Assembly (NCBI RefSeq): GCF_002355595.1
Contig: NZ_AP017422.1
Span: 3,100,001 to 3,164,000 of the forward strand
Direction of reading: 5' to 3'
From: Filimonas lacunae
Lineage (GTDB): Bacteria; Bacteroidota; Bacteroidia; Chitinophagales; Chitinophagaceae
DNA length: 64,000 nt
Positions 1 to 8,843 of this stretch are shown here, piece by piece. Position 1 is the first letter of the stretch; every line of letters begins with the position of its first letter. Made by a program: the position numbers and the translations under genes. The notes under the pieces were generated by a model. It searched no databases. It was given only the letters and a program-made list of their open reading frames with translations, and was not told the origin of the DNA.

Positions 1-180
1 CCTATCAACACACCTTGTTAAAAGGGAATTGTTTTGCCGATAACTGATAATCAAATGCCGATAAAGCAGTAAAATACTGTGCTTGCGCAACAGATACAGG
101 GGGAATGGCTGTTAGAAGAAAGCCTGCCAAACGCAGAATGCGATATAGGCATGATGTGTTAAGCAAGTTAAATAAATTAA

Positions 181-221
181 GAGGTTGAATAGATATAAAA
201 ATACAATATCTATTCAACCTC
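181..221 (-). terminator. Intrinsic terminator after the DUF885 gene
   Basis: A perfect 16-bp inverted repeat (arms 181-196 and 206-221, 9-base loop) begins 8 bases past the stop codon at 229. On the minus strand it is followed by a T-rich stretch, so it fits a terminator for the gene above it. It also overlaps the start of the only open frame in positions 5-217, which argues that frame is not a gene. Confidence 0.75.
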
Positions 222-228
222 CACCCTG

Positions 229-2019
229 CTATTTTTCTTTAGGAATAAAAGTATTGAACACCGCTTCCCGAATTAAAGCGGGAGGTAATATGCCCTGAGA
301 TAATACAAAATCATGAAATCGTTGCGCATCAAATTTGCTGCCTAATGCTGCTTCTGCATCTTTACGTAAAGCCAGCATTTGGGTAAAACCATAGAAATAA
401 CTGGTGGCTTGCCCTGGCATTTTAACGGTATAACGTTCTACCTCCTGTTGTGCAAAAGCATGAGATTGAACCACTTCCTTCATCAGCAACTCTAACGCCT
501 GGGATGGGGTGGTAGTGCCATTTTGTAATTCCGGGTCTAAAAAGGCACGTGCAGCGCGTAGTAACCTGTAATCCAATGAAATCAACTGGCCTTCTATAGG
601 CATATAGGGTAACGTGATGTATTCACTATACAAGCCCCATCCTTCCACGTTCGCGGAATTAAAGGCATATAATGAACGTGCCTGAGACACCCCTTCTTCT
701 ACCATTTTATCAAACTGCATTTCGTGTCCGGGGCGAGCTTCATGGGCAATAATAGTCCAGGCAGCTGCATCAAAGGTAAAGTCATCGTATTTATCAGTTT
801 TTTCTCCCGGTGCCGGGGGCATATTCAATGGTAACACAAAAACACCCCGTTGTCCCGTATTATTTAAAAATGGAGGAGGTACCATATGTGGTGCAGGACT
901 TTGTGCTGTTTCGGCTGCTGTTGCCAGTTTAATAAATGCTGGTCCTTCGGGTAAGGTTACCAGCTTTTCTCTCCGGATAATTTCTTCTATTTCCTTTAAG
1001 CGTCGCTCATATAGTGGCAAAATAGAATCGCCTATGATCTGGTCTTTTTTCAGGAAACGGATCACATCCCTGTAATCACTGCCGGGTAAATGGTATTTCT
1101 GAGCCACTTGTTCAGCAATAGTCTGCATCTGTTTTTGTATATCATTAAAAGCAGTATGTGCCATACTATCCAGCTCAACAACAGGAATGTCAACACCAAA
1201 GCTTTCCATAGCCATTTTATATTCTTCCCCGGGCATTTTATAGTCCGCTCTTGCCTTGGGTAAAACCTTGCTACGTATAAAGGCATCGTATTGTTGTAAT
1301 TGTATTTTCAGTATCTTAAAATTCTCTTCCCAGCCTGTTAGCTTGTATTTTTTGAAAAGCGTTTCCATCCCTTCTATAATGCTGGGATTACGGGAAAGCG
1401 CTATTTCAATTTCCTGTTTAGCAGGATAGATCATTGCAGCCTTTTTCATCTGCATTTCTGTCCGGTTCTGATAAATGCTTGCAAGCGGGCGTGACACTAT
1501 GCCCTGTGCGGCATATTTTTTTAAACGTACTATTGCAGCTGCACGACGTTCTATCGGCGTTTGATCATCTAACAATACCTTTATGCCATCGAATACCGCT
1601 TCTGTGGGATTATACAGTGGAACCTTTCTATTCAAATCAAAGTCCAGCAATTTAATATTCAGTTCTGTTTGCCGGATCAATATGGCTAAATCCTGCTTTA
1701 CCATAGGATCGCGTTCCTGGAGGAATAACTTTTGTAACGAGTCTATCATCTTAGAACGTTCGCTACGTTGTTTTAAATCGTTCAGGAGGGAAGGAACAGA
1801 TATCAGTGTGTCGTATTCGGCCAGGCCCTGGGCCGAACCAAACTCCGGGGAGTATTTTTTATCGATATCCAGCAGCAGGCTGGTATACCTGTTAGAAGCG
1901 GCAATCCAGCCCTTCTCTTTGTTTCTTTTTTTCTTCGATTTTTGCGATAGGGCCATTAAGGGCATCAATGCCAGCGCCACCATTACCGCACGCCACGTGG
2001 CCTTTTGTACAATACTCAT
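229..2019 (-). CDS. DUF885 family secreted metallopeptidase-like protein
   Basis: This 596-residue protein starts with a signal peptide (hydrophobic stretch after MSIVQKATWR). Near residue 426 it carries HEARPGHEMQ, the HExxPGHxxQ motif of the DUF885 family, whose members are thought to be zinc-dependent peptidases. The protein is probably periplasmic or exported. A start 13 codons upstream (2058) is possible, but that extension contains a promoter-like TACATTTA box (about 2045-2052 on the minus strand), so 2019 was preferred. A strong terminator follows. The substrate cannot be read from the sequence, and its neighbours, which deal with nitrate assimilation, give no functional link. Confidence 0.85.
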   Translation of the reverse strand: MSIVQKATWRAVMVALALMPLMALSQKSKKKRNKEKGWIAASNRYTSLLLDIDKKYSPEFGSAQGLAEYDTLISVPSLLNDLKQRSERSKMIDSLQKLFLQERDPMVKQDLAILIRQTELNIKLLDFDLNRKVPLYNPTEAVFDGIKVLLDDQTPIERRAAAIVRLKKYAAQGIVSRPLASIYQNRTEMQMKKAAMIYPAKQEIEIALSRNPSIIEGMETLFKKYKLTGWEENFKILKIQLQQYDAFIRSKVLPKARADYKMPGEEYKMAMESFGVDIPVVELDSMAHTAFNDIQKQMQTIAEQVAQKYHLPGSDYRDVIRFLKKDQIIGDSILPLYERRLKEIEEIIRREKLVTLPEGPAFIKLATAAETAQSPAPHMVPPPFLNNTGQRGVFVLPLNMPPAPGEKTDKYDDFTFDAAAWTIIAHEARPGHEMQFDKMVEEGVSQARSLYAFNSANVEGWGLYSEYITLPYMPIEGQLISLDYRLLRAARAFLDPELQNGTTTPSQALELLMKEVVQSHAFAQQEVERYTVKMPGQATSYFYGFTQMLALRKDAEAALGSKFDAQRFHDFVLSQGILPPALIREAVFNTFIPKEK

Positions 2020-2159
2020 GAAAAACGGGTTTGTGTTTTGCCCATAAATGTAGTTCATTTTACATTGTGGGTATCAGCGCTATAAATAGGGGCTTGTTTG
2101 TGTATATTCTTATGTTTACAGAGAGTAATGGTTGTTAATCGGGTTCTTAGTACAAAAGA

Positions 2160-3623
2160 CTACTTTTTATAATGTATGGAGGATAATTCCTGCACCGGCG
2201 CCATGCACACACTACAGGTATAATCTTCGGGCAATTGCTCGTAAGGAGTGCCCGGCTGCACTCCCTGTCTTATATCTCCCTGTTCCGGATCGTAAATGGT
2301 GGTGCAGGTTGTGCATTGATACACCACTCTTTGCGTGGCTGGCTCTTCCTGCAAATGTGCTATAGCAGTCCTTTCGGGTAAAACAGCAGCTTTTTCATAA
2401 AACAGTTTACTCAACGAAACCAGGTAAGGCCCCAGGTGATCTTTCTCTACCCCTTCGCGATACAGCAGATAATGGCCAGCATTGGGGTTAAAGTCTTCTG
2501 AGTAGTATATATCATATCGCACCTGTGACTTCAAACTTATTCGGGTCTGTCCCTCCTTTTGCTGTATCAGCACCGATCCAAATGAAGGAGCAGTGTGCTT
2601 TAACAACACACCAAAGCAAAGCCCATAAGTGCGCACATCTTCTTTGTCAAAATACCGGATCACATGCCGCTTCACTACCAGGGCATCTTCGTTACCATCT
2701 TCTACCCACCAGTTCAATTCATTGGCCGCATGCCGAACATTAATGCGATAATGGCCAAGTATGCTATCCCACAGCCGCCTTTGTGTTGGCGAAATGTTTT
2801 TAATAATAATAGATTTCCAGGGAGTAGCATGCAGCTCGCCTATTTTGCTTTCCAGGCACAGGCGGGCAATGTTCTGCAAAAAGGGAATTGGAAACCATTC
2901 ATCCCTCCGGTAAATACCCAGCCAGTAACCGGCGCCATATTTATTAAAACCTTCGTAGTAAGGCAGATGAAATACCGGAGGTGTTAAGTCCTGATCAATG
3001 GGGCGGGATATATAAGCAACCATACCTTTTACTGCGGTATATAGTGCCACCCCATCTTCCTGCCGGGCCGGTGGTGTGTTCTTCTGCGTAGTGATCCATT
3101 GCTCTACGGCGGAGGTAACGGTTTCAATGTCGTTGGTGTATATCATTTCGGGCCAGCAATACAATGTGTTTGTACCGGGAAACCGCACATATAAATACCA
3201 ATAGTGCTTTTGCAAACCGGCAATCCAGTTTATATGCCCGGTAAACAAAGGCACAAAAGTTTGTTGGGCACTGCAGATATTTACTTTTAGCTTACGTACC
3301 GAAGTTTGCAACAAGGCAAATACATCTTTGTAAGCCCCTTCCGTCATCCACGAGCTTTCGGCAAATATGTCTGTACACACATAAGAACTAAATACATTCG
3401 GTGGCTGACTTTTTAACGGGGCTGCTTCTGTTTTTAATGCCGTAAGTGCCTGCAAAAAGCCTTTTGCCGCTGTTACAGGCACTTCCATTAACAACTGTTG
3501 CCGTAAGCTAAAGCTTATATGTGTAATTGCAAATTGGGTGGCAGCTTCCAGTATATTCAACAGGTTGCCAGGCGATATAATACCACCGGTAAAATTCACT
3601 GCTATAGTTTGATATCGTTTCAT
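2160..3623 (-). CDS. Rubredoxin-domain protein with nitrite/sulfite reductase-like N-terminal part
   Basis: The last ~55 residues form a rubredoxin: two CxxC pairs (CTTC and CSVC) separated by the usual linker, binding one iron for electron transfer. The first ~430 residues resemble the ferredoxin-like half-domains of nitrite/sulfite reductases (for example FTGGIISPGNLLNILEAA). However, the cysteine set that holds the siroheme and 4Fe-4S centre is missing, so it is probably not itself a standard siroheme nitrite reductase. The start codon overlaps the stop of the nitrate reductase gene in an ATGA, so the two are translationally coupled. That arrangement suggests it passes electrons to the nitrate reductase or handles nitrite. 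The rubredoxin call is firm; the role of the N-terminal part is inference. Confidence 0.75.
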   Translation of the reverse strand: MKRYQTIAVNFTGGIISPGNLLNILEAATQFAITHISFSLRQQLLMEVPVTAAKGFLQALTALKTEAAPLKSQPPNVFSSYVCTDIFAESSWMTEGAYKDVFALLQTSVRKLKVNICSAQQTFVPLFTGHINWIAGLQKHYWYLYVRFPGTNTLYCWPEMIYTNDIETVTSAVEQWITTQKNTPPARQEDGVALYTAVKGMVAYISRPIDQDLTPPVFHLPYYEGFNKYGAGYWLGIYRRDEWFPIPFLQNIARLCLESKIGELHATPWKSIIIKNISPTQRRLWDSILGHYRINVRHAANELNWWVEDGNEDALVVKRHVIRYFDKEDVRTYGLCFGVLLKHTAPSFGSVLIQQKEGQTRISLKSQVRYDIYYSEDFNPNAGHYLLYREGVEKDHLGPYLVSLSKLFYEKAAVLPERTAIAHLQEEPATQRVVYQCTTCTTIYDPEQGDIRQGVQPGTPYEQLPEDYTCSVCMAPVQELSSIHYKK

Positions 3624-6600
3624 GTGGTAACCAATGCGCATTCACGTGTTATAATAGCCTGCACCTCGCTACGGCAACTACCACAACCCATACCGGCTCC
3701 GGTTGCTTCACATAAGGCTTTCAGATCGTTGTGCCCCTCCTTTATCTTCTGACAGAGATTGCCTTCTCCCACATTGCCACACGAGCATATAAGCTTGCCC
3801 AATACAGGATCGGCTTTTTTACCCGAACGCAGTAGCTGTAAGCGCTTTTCAGATAATTCCATCTTTTGTTCAATCAGATTTTTAAACTCCAGAAACTCGG
3901 TACGATCGCCTATTAAAATAGCCCCCACCAGGCGGTCGTTATACACCACGCACTTTTTATAATATCGCCTGGCTTTATCAATAAACACGACTTCCTCATA
4001 CGCCGGATCATCTGGTGGCTCTACCATTCCGAGCGAGCATATATCTGCACCGTGCAGTTTTAATATGTTCATAAATAACGAGCCTTCATAATAACGGCTG
4101 ATATCACCATTGAGAAAGGCGGCCACCACCGCGGCCTGTTGCTCGGCCGCAGCTGTAATGCCATACAGTACGCCTTTAAATTCGGCTATTTCGCCAATGG
4201 CATAAATGTGCTCGTCATTTGTTTGCAGGTAGGTATTTACCTCTACCCCTCTTTTGCAAACCAACCCGGCTGCTTTGGCCAGCTCTATATTGGGCACTGT
4301 GCCTATAGATAGTAATACCGCCTGGCTATCCAGGCTGCGCCCGCTTTTCAGCTTTATGCCTGTTAATCGGGTTGTTCCGGTAAACCTTTCAATTTCATCA
4401 TTATACAATACTTCAATATGCCTGTCTGCCAGTTCTTCCTGTAGCAAGCGGCTGCCGAGTACATCCAGCTGTCTGTCCATCAGTTTAGAAGAGCGTTGCA
4501 GTAATATCGCTTCCATGCCCATTTCTGTTAAAGAAGCCGCCATTTCAATGCCCAGCAAGCCGCCCCCCACAATTACAATTTTTCCTTTACCAGGTTGCAC
4601 GTACTTTTTAAAAGCATCTGCATCGTTACGGGTGCGCATAGTAAATATGCCCTTCATTACCGGTGTGTCGCGTAATAACGCCGGACTGCTGCCCGTTGCC
4701 AGTATCAGCACATCATAGGAGTGTTCCTTTCCATTGCTGTCAGTAACCGCACGTGCAGCCCTGTCAACATGCACAATGCTAACACCTCGATGCAATTGAA
4801 TATTCAGCTGCTTTTCTTCTGTGTCGGTCATTTTTACCAGCTGCCGCCATTGCTGGGTGCCACTTACATAATCCGGCAACATTACCCTGTTATAAAAAGG
4901 TTGATCCTCTTTGCTAAAAACAGTAATAACATCACGGCTATTCCATGCGCGATGCGCTCTTGCAAATGCATGGGCCCCTGCCCCAGCACCCACTACTATA
5001 ATATGTTGTACCGGTTTATAATAGCGTGTTACCTGCACCGCCGAAAATTTAAAATCGGGCTGTTTAGATACCGGATCCAATAACACATGCGTGAGGTTGT
5101 TGGCCCGGCTACTGTCGTTGTTAAACAGCTTGCCCCAGTGCATGGGTAAAAACACCAGCCCCTTTTTTATACTTTCTGTAAGCTTTACTTTCACCCGCAC
5201 GTTGCCCAGCCTGTTGGTAATTTCTACTATAGCATCCTGCTCAATATCACGTTCCGCAGCATCTTCGGGGTGCATCTCTAAAAAAGGGGAAGGTATATGC
5301 TGTTTCAGCTTGTTTACTTTCCCTGTTTTGCTCATTGTGTGCCAGTGATCACGAATGCGCCCGGTAGTTAATATCAGAGGATATTCAGGCGATACGGGTT
5401 CCGACTGGTTTTCATCTCCAAAAGCATGTATCCTGGCCCGGCCCGATGCAGTATAAAACCGATGATCTTCAAATAACCGCCTGGTACCAGGTTGTTCCAT
5501 TTCACCGTTATATGGCCATTGAATGGTGCGATGCCGGCGGATAACATCGTAGGATAATGAACTGATGTTGATGTGTGTGCCAGCCGTTAACCGGGCATGT
5601 TCTTTATAAATATCTTCCATGCAGGGGTAATCAAAACCTGCATACCCCATCTTGCGGGCAAACCGGCAAATGATTTCTGCATCAGGTAATGCTTCACCTG
5701 GTGGTTGTGTTAATTGGGGCAGATAGCTAATGCGCCGTTCTGCATTGGTCATCGTTCCCTCTTTCTCTGTCCAGGCAGCAGCAGGTAATACCACATCTGC
5801 GTAAGCCAATGTTTCCGGTTTATTGCTTACCTCCTGCACTACCACAAAGGTGGCTTTGTTTAAGGCAGCTTCTGCCATGCGTACATCGGGAAGGCTTACC
5901 AGCGGGTTGGTACCCATAATCCAGATGGCTTTTAACCGGCCACTGTTCAGTGCTTCAAACATTTGTGTAGCAGTTAGTCCTGGTTTGTCAGAAAGCGTGG
6001 TGCCACCCCAAAACTGCTGCACTTCTTCCCGGTGTTGTGCATTCAGCAAGTCGCGGTGTGCAGGTAACAGGTTGGATAAGCCCCCCACCTCCCGCCCGCC
6101 CATTGCATTAGGTTGACCGGTAAGCGAAAAAGGCCCGCAACCTGGTTTACCTATGGTACCGGTTATCAGGTGCAGGTTAATAAGACTTAGGTTTTTATGC
6201 ACACCTATGGCGCTTTGATTAAGCCCCATCGTCCACATAGTCATCAACTTGTCTGTGTTGCCTATGTAGTGGGCAGCCTGTGTAATAGCCGCTTCTTCTA
6301 TACCACATATCAGGGCTGCTTCTGCCAATGTGCGTTGCATTACTGCTTGCCGGTAAGGTTCAATGCCTTCGGTATGATCACGTATAAACACGGGATCAAT
6401 ACAGCCCTGCTCTATCAGCAACCTGCCTATGGCATGGTGCAATACGATATCTGTACCGGGCGTTACCTGCAGGTGCAGTGTGGCCAGTGCGCAGGTTTGA
6501 GTAACACGCGGGTCGCTGACTATGATCACCAAATTGGGGTTAGCTGCTTTGGCAGCTTCTATCCTGCGCCATAATATCGGATGGCACCAGGCAGGGTTGG

Positions 6601-7117
6601 CGCCGGCTATAAAAATGCAATCAGTCAGTTCTATATCATCATAGCAACCCGGCACAATATCTTCCCCTAACGACATTTTATAAGCAGCTACTGCACTGCT
6701 CATACAAAGCCTGGAATTAGTGTCTATATTATTACTGCCAATAAAGCCTTTTATCAGCTTGTTCACCACATAGTATTCTTCGGTTAAGCATTGCCCCGAT
6801 GCGTAAAAGGCTACTGCATCGGGGCCAAAACGTTGAATGATAGCTGTAAACACTGCGGCTACCCTGTTTAATGCCTCGTCCCAGCCGGCCCTTTGCCGGG
6901 GGCCGTATTTGCTATATCTTATTTCGGGGTATAGCAGCCGATCGGTAGTATCCATTACTGTATAATGCAGGTTCATGCCTTTGCTGCATAACATGCCTTT
7001 GTTTACCGGATGCTCTTTATCACCCTCTACCCAAATTTTACCGTCGCGCTGTTGATGAACTATTACCCCGCATCCCACCCCACAGTAGCAACAGGTGGTT
7101 TTATACATTTCCGGCAT
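3620..7117 (-). CDS. nasA: Assimilatory nitrate reductase: molybdopterin, FAD/NAD(P) and [2Fe-2S] domains fused
   Basis: This 1165-residue protein reduces nitrate to nitrite in the cytoplasm; no signal or Tat peptide is visible. Residues 1-~690 are a bis-MGD molybdopterin oxidoreductase, with a 4Fe-4S site at Cys9, Cys12, Cys16 and Cys44 and a likely molybdenum-ligating Cys in SRLCMSS. Residues ~700-1090 are a NirB-like FAD/NAD(P) pyridine nucleotide-disulfide reductase (GAGAGAHA and GGGLLGIEMA nucleotide-binding loops). The last ~60 residues are a BFD-like [2Fe-2S] domain (CSCG and CGSC). The fusion therefore carries an electron path from NAD(P)H to molybdenum in one chain, where many bacteria use separate subunits. 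It lies 11 bases after the transporter gene and overlaps the rubredoxin gene by 4 bases, so the three form one operon. The gene symbol is by function, not by a named orthologue. Confidence 0.9.
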   Translation of the reverse strand: MPEMYKTTCCYCGVGCGVIVHQQRDGKIWVEGDKEHPVNKGMLCSKGMNLHYTVMDTTDRLLYPEIRYSKYGPRQRAGWDEALNRVAAVFTAIIQRFGPDAVAFYASGQCLTEEYYVVNKLIKGFIGSNNIDTNSRLCMSSAVAAYKMSLGEDIVPGCYDDIELTDCIFIAGANPAWCHPILWRRIEAAKAANPNLVIIVSDPRVTQTCALATLHLQVTPGTDIVLHHAIGRLLIEQGCIDPVFIRDHTEGIEPYRQAVMQRTLAEAALICGIEEAAITQAAHYIGNTDKLMTMWTMGLNQSAIGVHKNLSLINLHLITGTIGKPGCGPFSLTGQPNAMGGREVGGLSNLLPAHRDLLNAQHREEVQQFWGGTTLSDKPGLTATQMFEALNSGRLKAIWIMGTNPLVSLPDVRMAEAALNKATFVVVQEVSNKPETLAYADVVLPAAAWTEKEGTMTNAERRISYLPQLTQPPGEALPDAEIICRFARKMGYAGFDYPCMEDIYKEHARLTAGTHINISSLSYDVIRRHRTIQWPYNGEMEQPGTRRLFEDHRFYTASGRARIHAFGDENQSEPVSPEYPLILTTGRIRDHWHTMSKTGKVNKLKQHIPSPFLEMHPEDAAERDIEQDAIVEITNRLGNVRVKVKLTESIKKGLVFLPMHWGKLFNNDSSRANNLTHVLLDPVSKQPDFKFSAVQVTRYYKPVQHIIVVGAGAGAHAFARAHRAWNSRDVITVFSKEDQPFYNRVMLPDYVSGTQQWRQLVKMTDTEEKQLNIQLHRGVSIVHVDRAARAVTDSNGKEHSYDVLILATGSSPALLRDTPVMKGIFTMRTRNDADAFKKYVQPGKGKIVIVGGGLLGIEMAASLTEMGMEAILLQRSSKLMDRQLDVLGSRLLQEELADRHIEVLYNDEIERFTGTTRLTGIKLKSGRSLDSQAVLLSIGTVPNIELAKAAGLVCKRGVEVNTYLQTNDEHIYAIGEIAEFKGVLYGITAAAEQQAAVVAAFLNGDISRYYEGSLFMNILKLHGADICSLGMVEPPDDPAYEEVVFIDKARRYYKKCVVYNDRLVGAILIGDRTEFLEFKNLIEQKMELSEKRLQLLRSGKKADPVLGKLICSCGNVGEGNLCQKIKEGHNDLKALCEATGAGMGCGSCRSEVQAIITRECALVTT

Positions 7118-7128
7118 GGCATTATATT

Positions 7129-8373
7129 TTATTCCGAAATGGCCAGCGCTGCTTCGCCAGGCACAAACACTTCCGTAGATTCTTTTACTTTAAAACGTGT
7201 AATCAGCACTATTGCCGATACAGCTATCACCATACAACCTATATAGCTAAATGCCTGTATGTAAGTGATAGTGGTGGATTTAAACAGAAAGCCAAACAGC
7301 ATACCGCCTAAATTGCCGCCTGCCCCCACTACACCGCTGATTAAGCCTATGTTGTTATTGTGCAGGAAGGGAACAATACCGTAGGTGGCCCCATTAGCCA
7401 TTTTTAAAAACAAGGCAAAAAACAGCATGGAGGTAATGGCCAGTATAAAAGTGCCGGCCTGCGCAAACAGCAATAACCCCAGCCCTTCCAGCAGCAACAC
7501 AATAGCCAGTAACACGCCTTTTCCACGCATACCAAACCGTAAGCCCACTTTGTCTGAAACAATGCCGCCTAATGCACGTGCAAACAGGTTCATAAAACCA
7601 AATACACCGGCCCAGAAACCTGCTTGTTGTTGTGGTAAATGAAAGGTGTCGGTAAAGTGCAGTGCCGCCACGTTGTCAAAAGTGATTTCCATACCAAAAC
7701 ACATGGCATAGGCCATTACCAGGGCCCATATGCGCCAGTCGGCCAGCACCCGCCAGTCTGTTTTACTTTTCACTTTGCTGTATCCGGTTTCTTCAAAATT
7801 GCCGGCAGGCGTATCCTTAGTGTACCGTGCATATAAAAAAGCCACTATCAGCATCATTACACCCGGCACAATCATGGCGTATCGCCAGGCTTTTTCAGGT
7901 GCGTAGCCCATACCTACAATAGCGGCAAAAATCAAAGGCATTACCATATTAGTAACACCACCACCCAGGTTACCCCAGCCGCCTGCTACCGCATTGGCAG
8001 TGCCTTTTATATTGGCGGCGAACATCATAGATGTATGAAACTGGGTAATGACAAAAGAAGCCCCTATTACGCCTATCGCCAGCCTGAATAGTAAAAAGGT
8101 ATGGTAGTCCTTAGCCAGTCCTACCAGAAACACAGGCACTGCGCCCACCAGTAACAGCCGTACTGCTGTTTTGCGTGGCCCCCAGGTGTCGCACAACCGG
8201 CCTATGATCAGCCGTGCTATAATAGTGCTGGATACAGATGCAATGATAATATTGCCTATCTGGTTTTTGTTTAATCCCAAATCGGCCCTTATAGTAGGCA
8301 TTAAGGGGGCCAATCCAAACCAGCCGAAAAAGCACACAAAAAACATTAACCACGTAATGTGAAAAGTTCTCAT
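7129..8373 (-). CDS. narK: NarK/NasA-type MFS nitrate/nitrite transporter
   Basis: This is a 414-residue, twelve-helix major facilitator protein. The N-terminal helix and the stretch GLAPLMPTIRADLGL match nitrate/nitrite porters, with the signature-like loop AGGWGNLGGGVTNMVMP and its repeat GAGGNLGGMLFGFLF in the second half. It imports nitrate for the reductase encoded next in the operon. The start at 8373 was chosen because it is preceded by a purine-rich GAGGAG, unusual for this phylum, and gives the typical MRTFHITW beginning; an upstream extension to 8496 would add 41 unlikely residues. Confidence 0.88.
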   Translation of the reverse strand: MRTFHITWLMFFVCFFGWFGLAPLMPTIRADLGLNKNQIGNIIIASVSSTIIARLIIGRLCDTWGPRKTAVRLLLVGAVPVFLVGLAKDYHTFLLFRLAIGVIGASFVITQFHTSMMFAANIKGTANAVAGGWGNLGGGVTNMVMPLIFAAIVGMGYAPEKAWRYAMIVPGVMMLIVAFLYARYTKDTPAGNFEETGYSKVKSKTDWRVLADWRIWALVMAYAMCFGMEITFDNVAALHFTDTFHLPQQQAGFWAGVFGFMNLFARALGGIVSDKVGLRFGMRGKGVLLAIVLLLEGLGLLLFAQAGTFILAITSMLFFALFLKMANGATYGIVPFLHNNNIGLISGVVGAGGNLGGMLFGFLFKSTTITYIQAFSYIGCMVIAVSAIVLITRFKVKESTEVFVPGEAALAISE

Positions 8374-8669
8374 TTGTACTCCTCTGGCACTAAACACGGG
8401 TAGTGTAGTGAGCGGATTTTGATGAACAGTACCAGGCATAACAACAGATTTTACAGGTGATTGAAATAAATGGTACACATGGCAAGCAATCATCACGGGA
8501 CATAATAATAACGTGTATCTATGCTAATGCATTGATATGCAAAAGTTTATGTCCTTTGATTCCACAAAAACTACATCTGCTTTCTCATTAGTCCCCTGCC
8601 GGGCACATAACTAAAGCCATCGGCAACAGCTACTGACAGGGACAGGACAGTTGGTTATTAGAAATAAAT

Positions 8670-8708
8670 CTATATAATGATTTCAGGCACGAAATGGAAA
8701 TTATATAG
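8670..8708. promoter_or_regulatory. Nested stem-loop upstream of moaA
   Basis: An outer perfect 9-bp inverted repeat (CTATATAAT at 8670-8678, ATTATATAG at 8700-8708) encloses an inner 5-bp one (ATTTC at 8680-8684, GAAAT at 8691-8695). It could be a DNA operator or an RNA hairpin in a leader; there is no T-tract, so a terminator is unlikely. Confidence 0.4.
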
Positions 8709-8716
8709 AGTTTTAA

Positions 8717-8730
8717 ATGACCTGTGTCAT
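8717..8730. promoter_or_regulatory. Crp/Fnr-type palindrome (ATGAC-N4-GTCAT)
   Basis: The arms ATGAC and GTCAT are perfectly inverted with a 4-base spacer, the general shape of Crp/Fnr-superfamily sites, including regulators of nitrate and nitrosative-stress genes. It lies 113 bases before moaA and 343 bases before the nitrate transporter start. Which regulator binds is not known; none is encoded nearby. Confidence 0.4.
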
Positions 8731-8843
8731 AAATTTAGATTTAATTATTTAACTTTCCAATATAAATTGTGATTTATGTAATGATATTTTTATTATCTAC
8801 ATATATGTTATTGGTCGCCTTACTTCACTGTTTTTAAAATCTG

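Larger units (their letters stand above)
8374..8843. other. Divergent control region between nitrate and molybdenum-cofactor operons
   Basis: No coding frame is supported across these 470 bases. The right half is very AT-rich and contains a nested stem-loop (8670-8708) and a perfect short palindrome (8717-8730), both annotated separately. No clear match to a known molybdenum-cofactor riboswitch was seen. Confidence 0.6.

Noticed and set aside
5-217. 70-residue open frame on the minus strand
   Set aside because: Its start lies inside the perfect terminator hairpin of the DUF885 gene, and the product has no family features.
1583-2047. 154-residue plus-strand frame opposite the DUF885 gene
   Set aside because: It is a shadow of a well-supported gene; the product is Ser/Arg/Phe-rich without domains.
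8580-8660. Molybdenum-cofactor riboswitch before moaA
   Set aside because: The GC-rich patch shows no recognisable conserved core, and the class is not known from this phylum.
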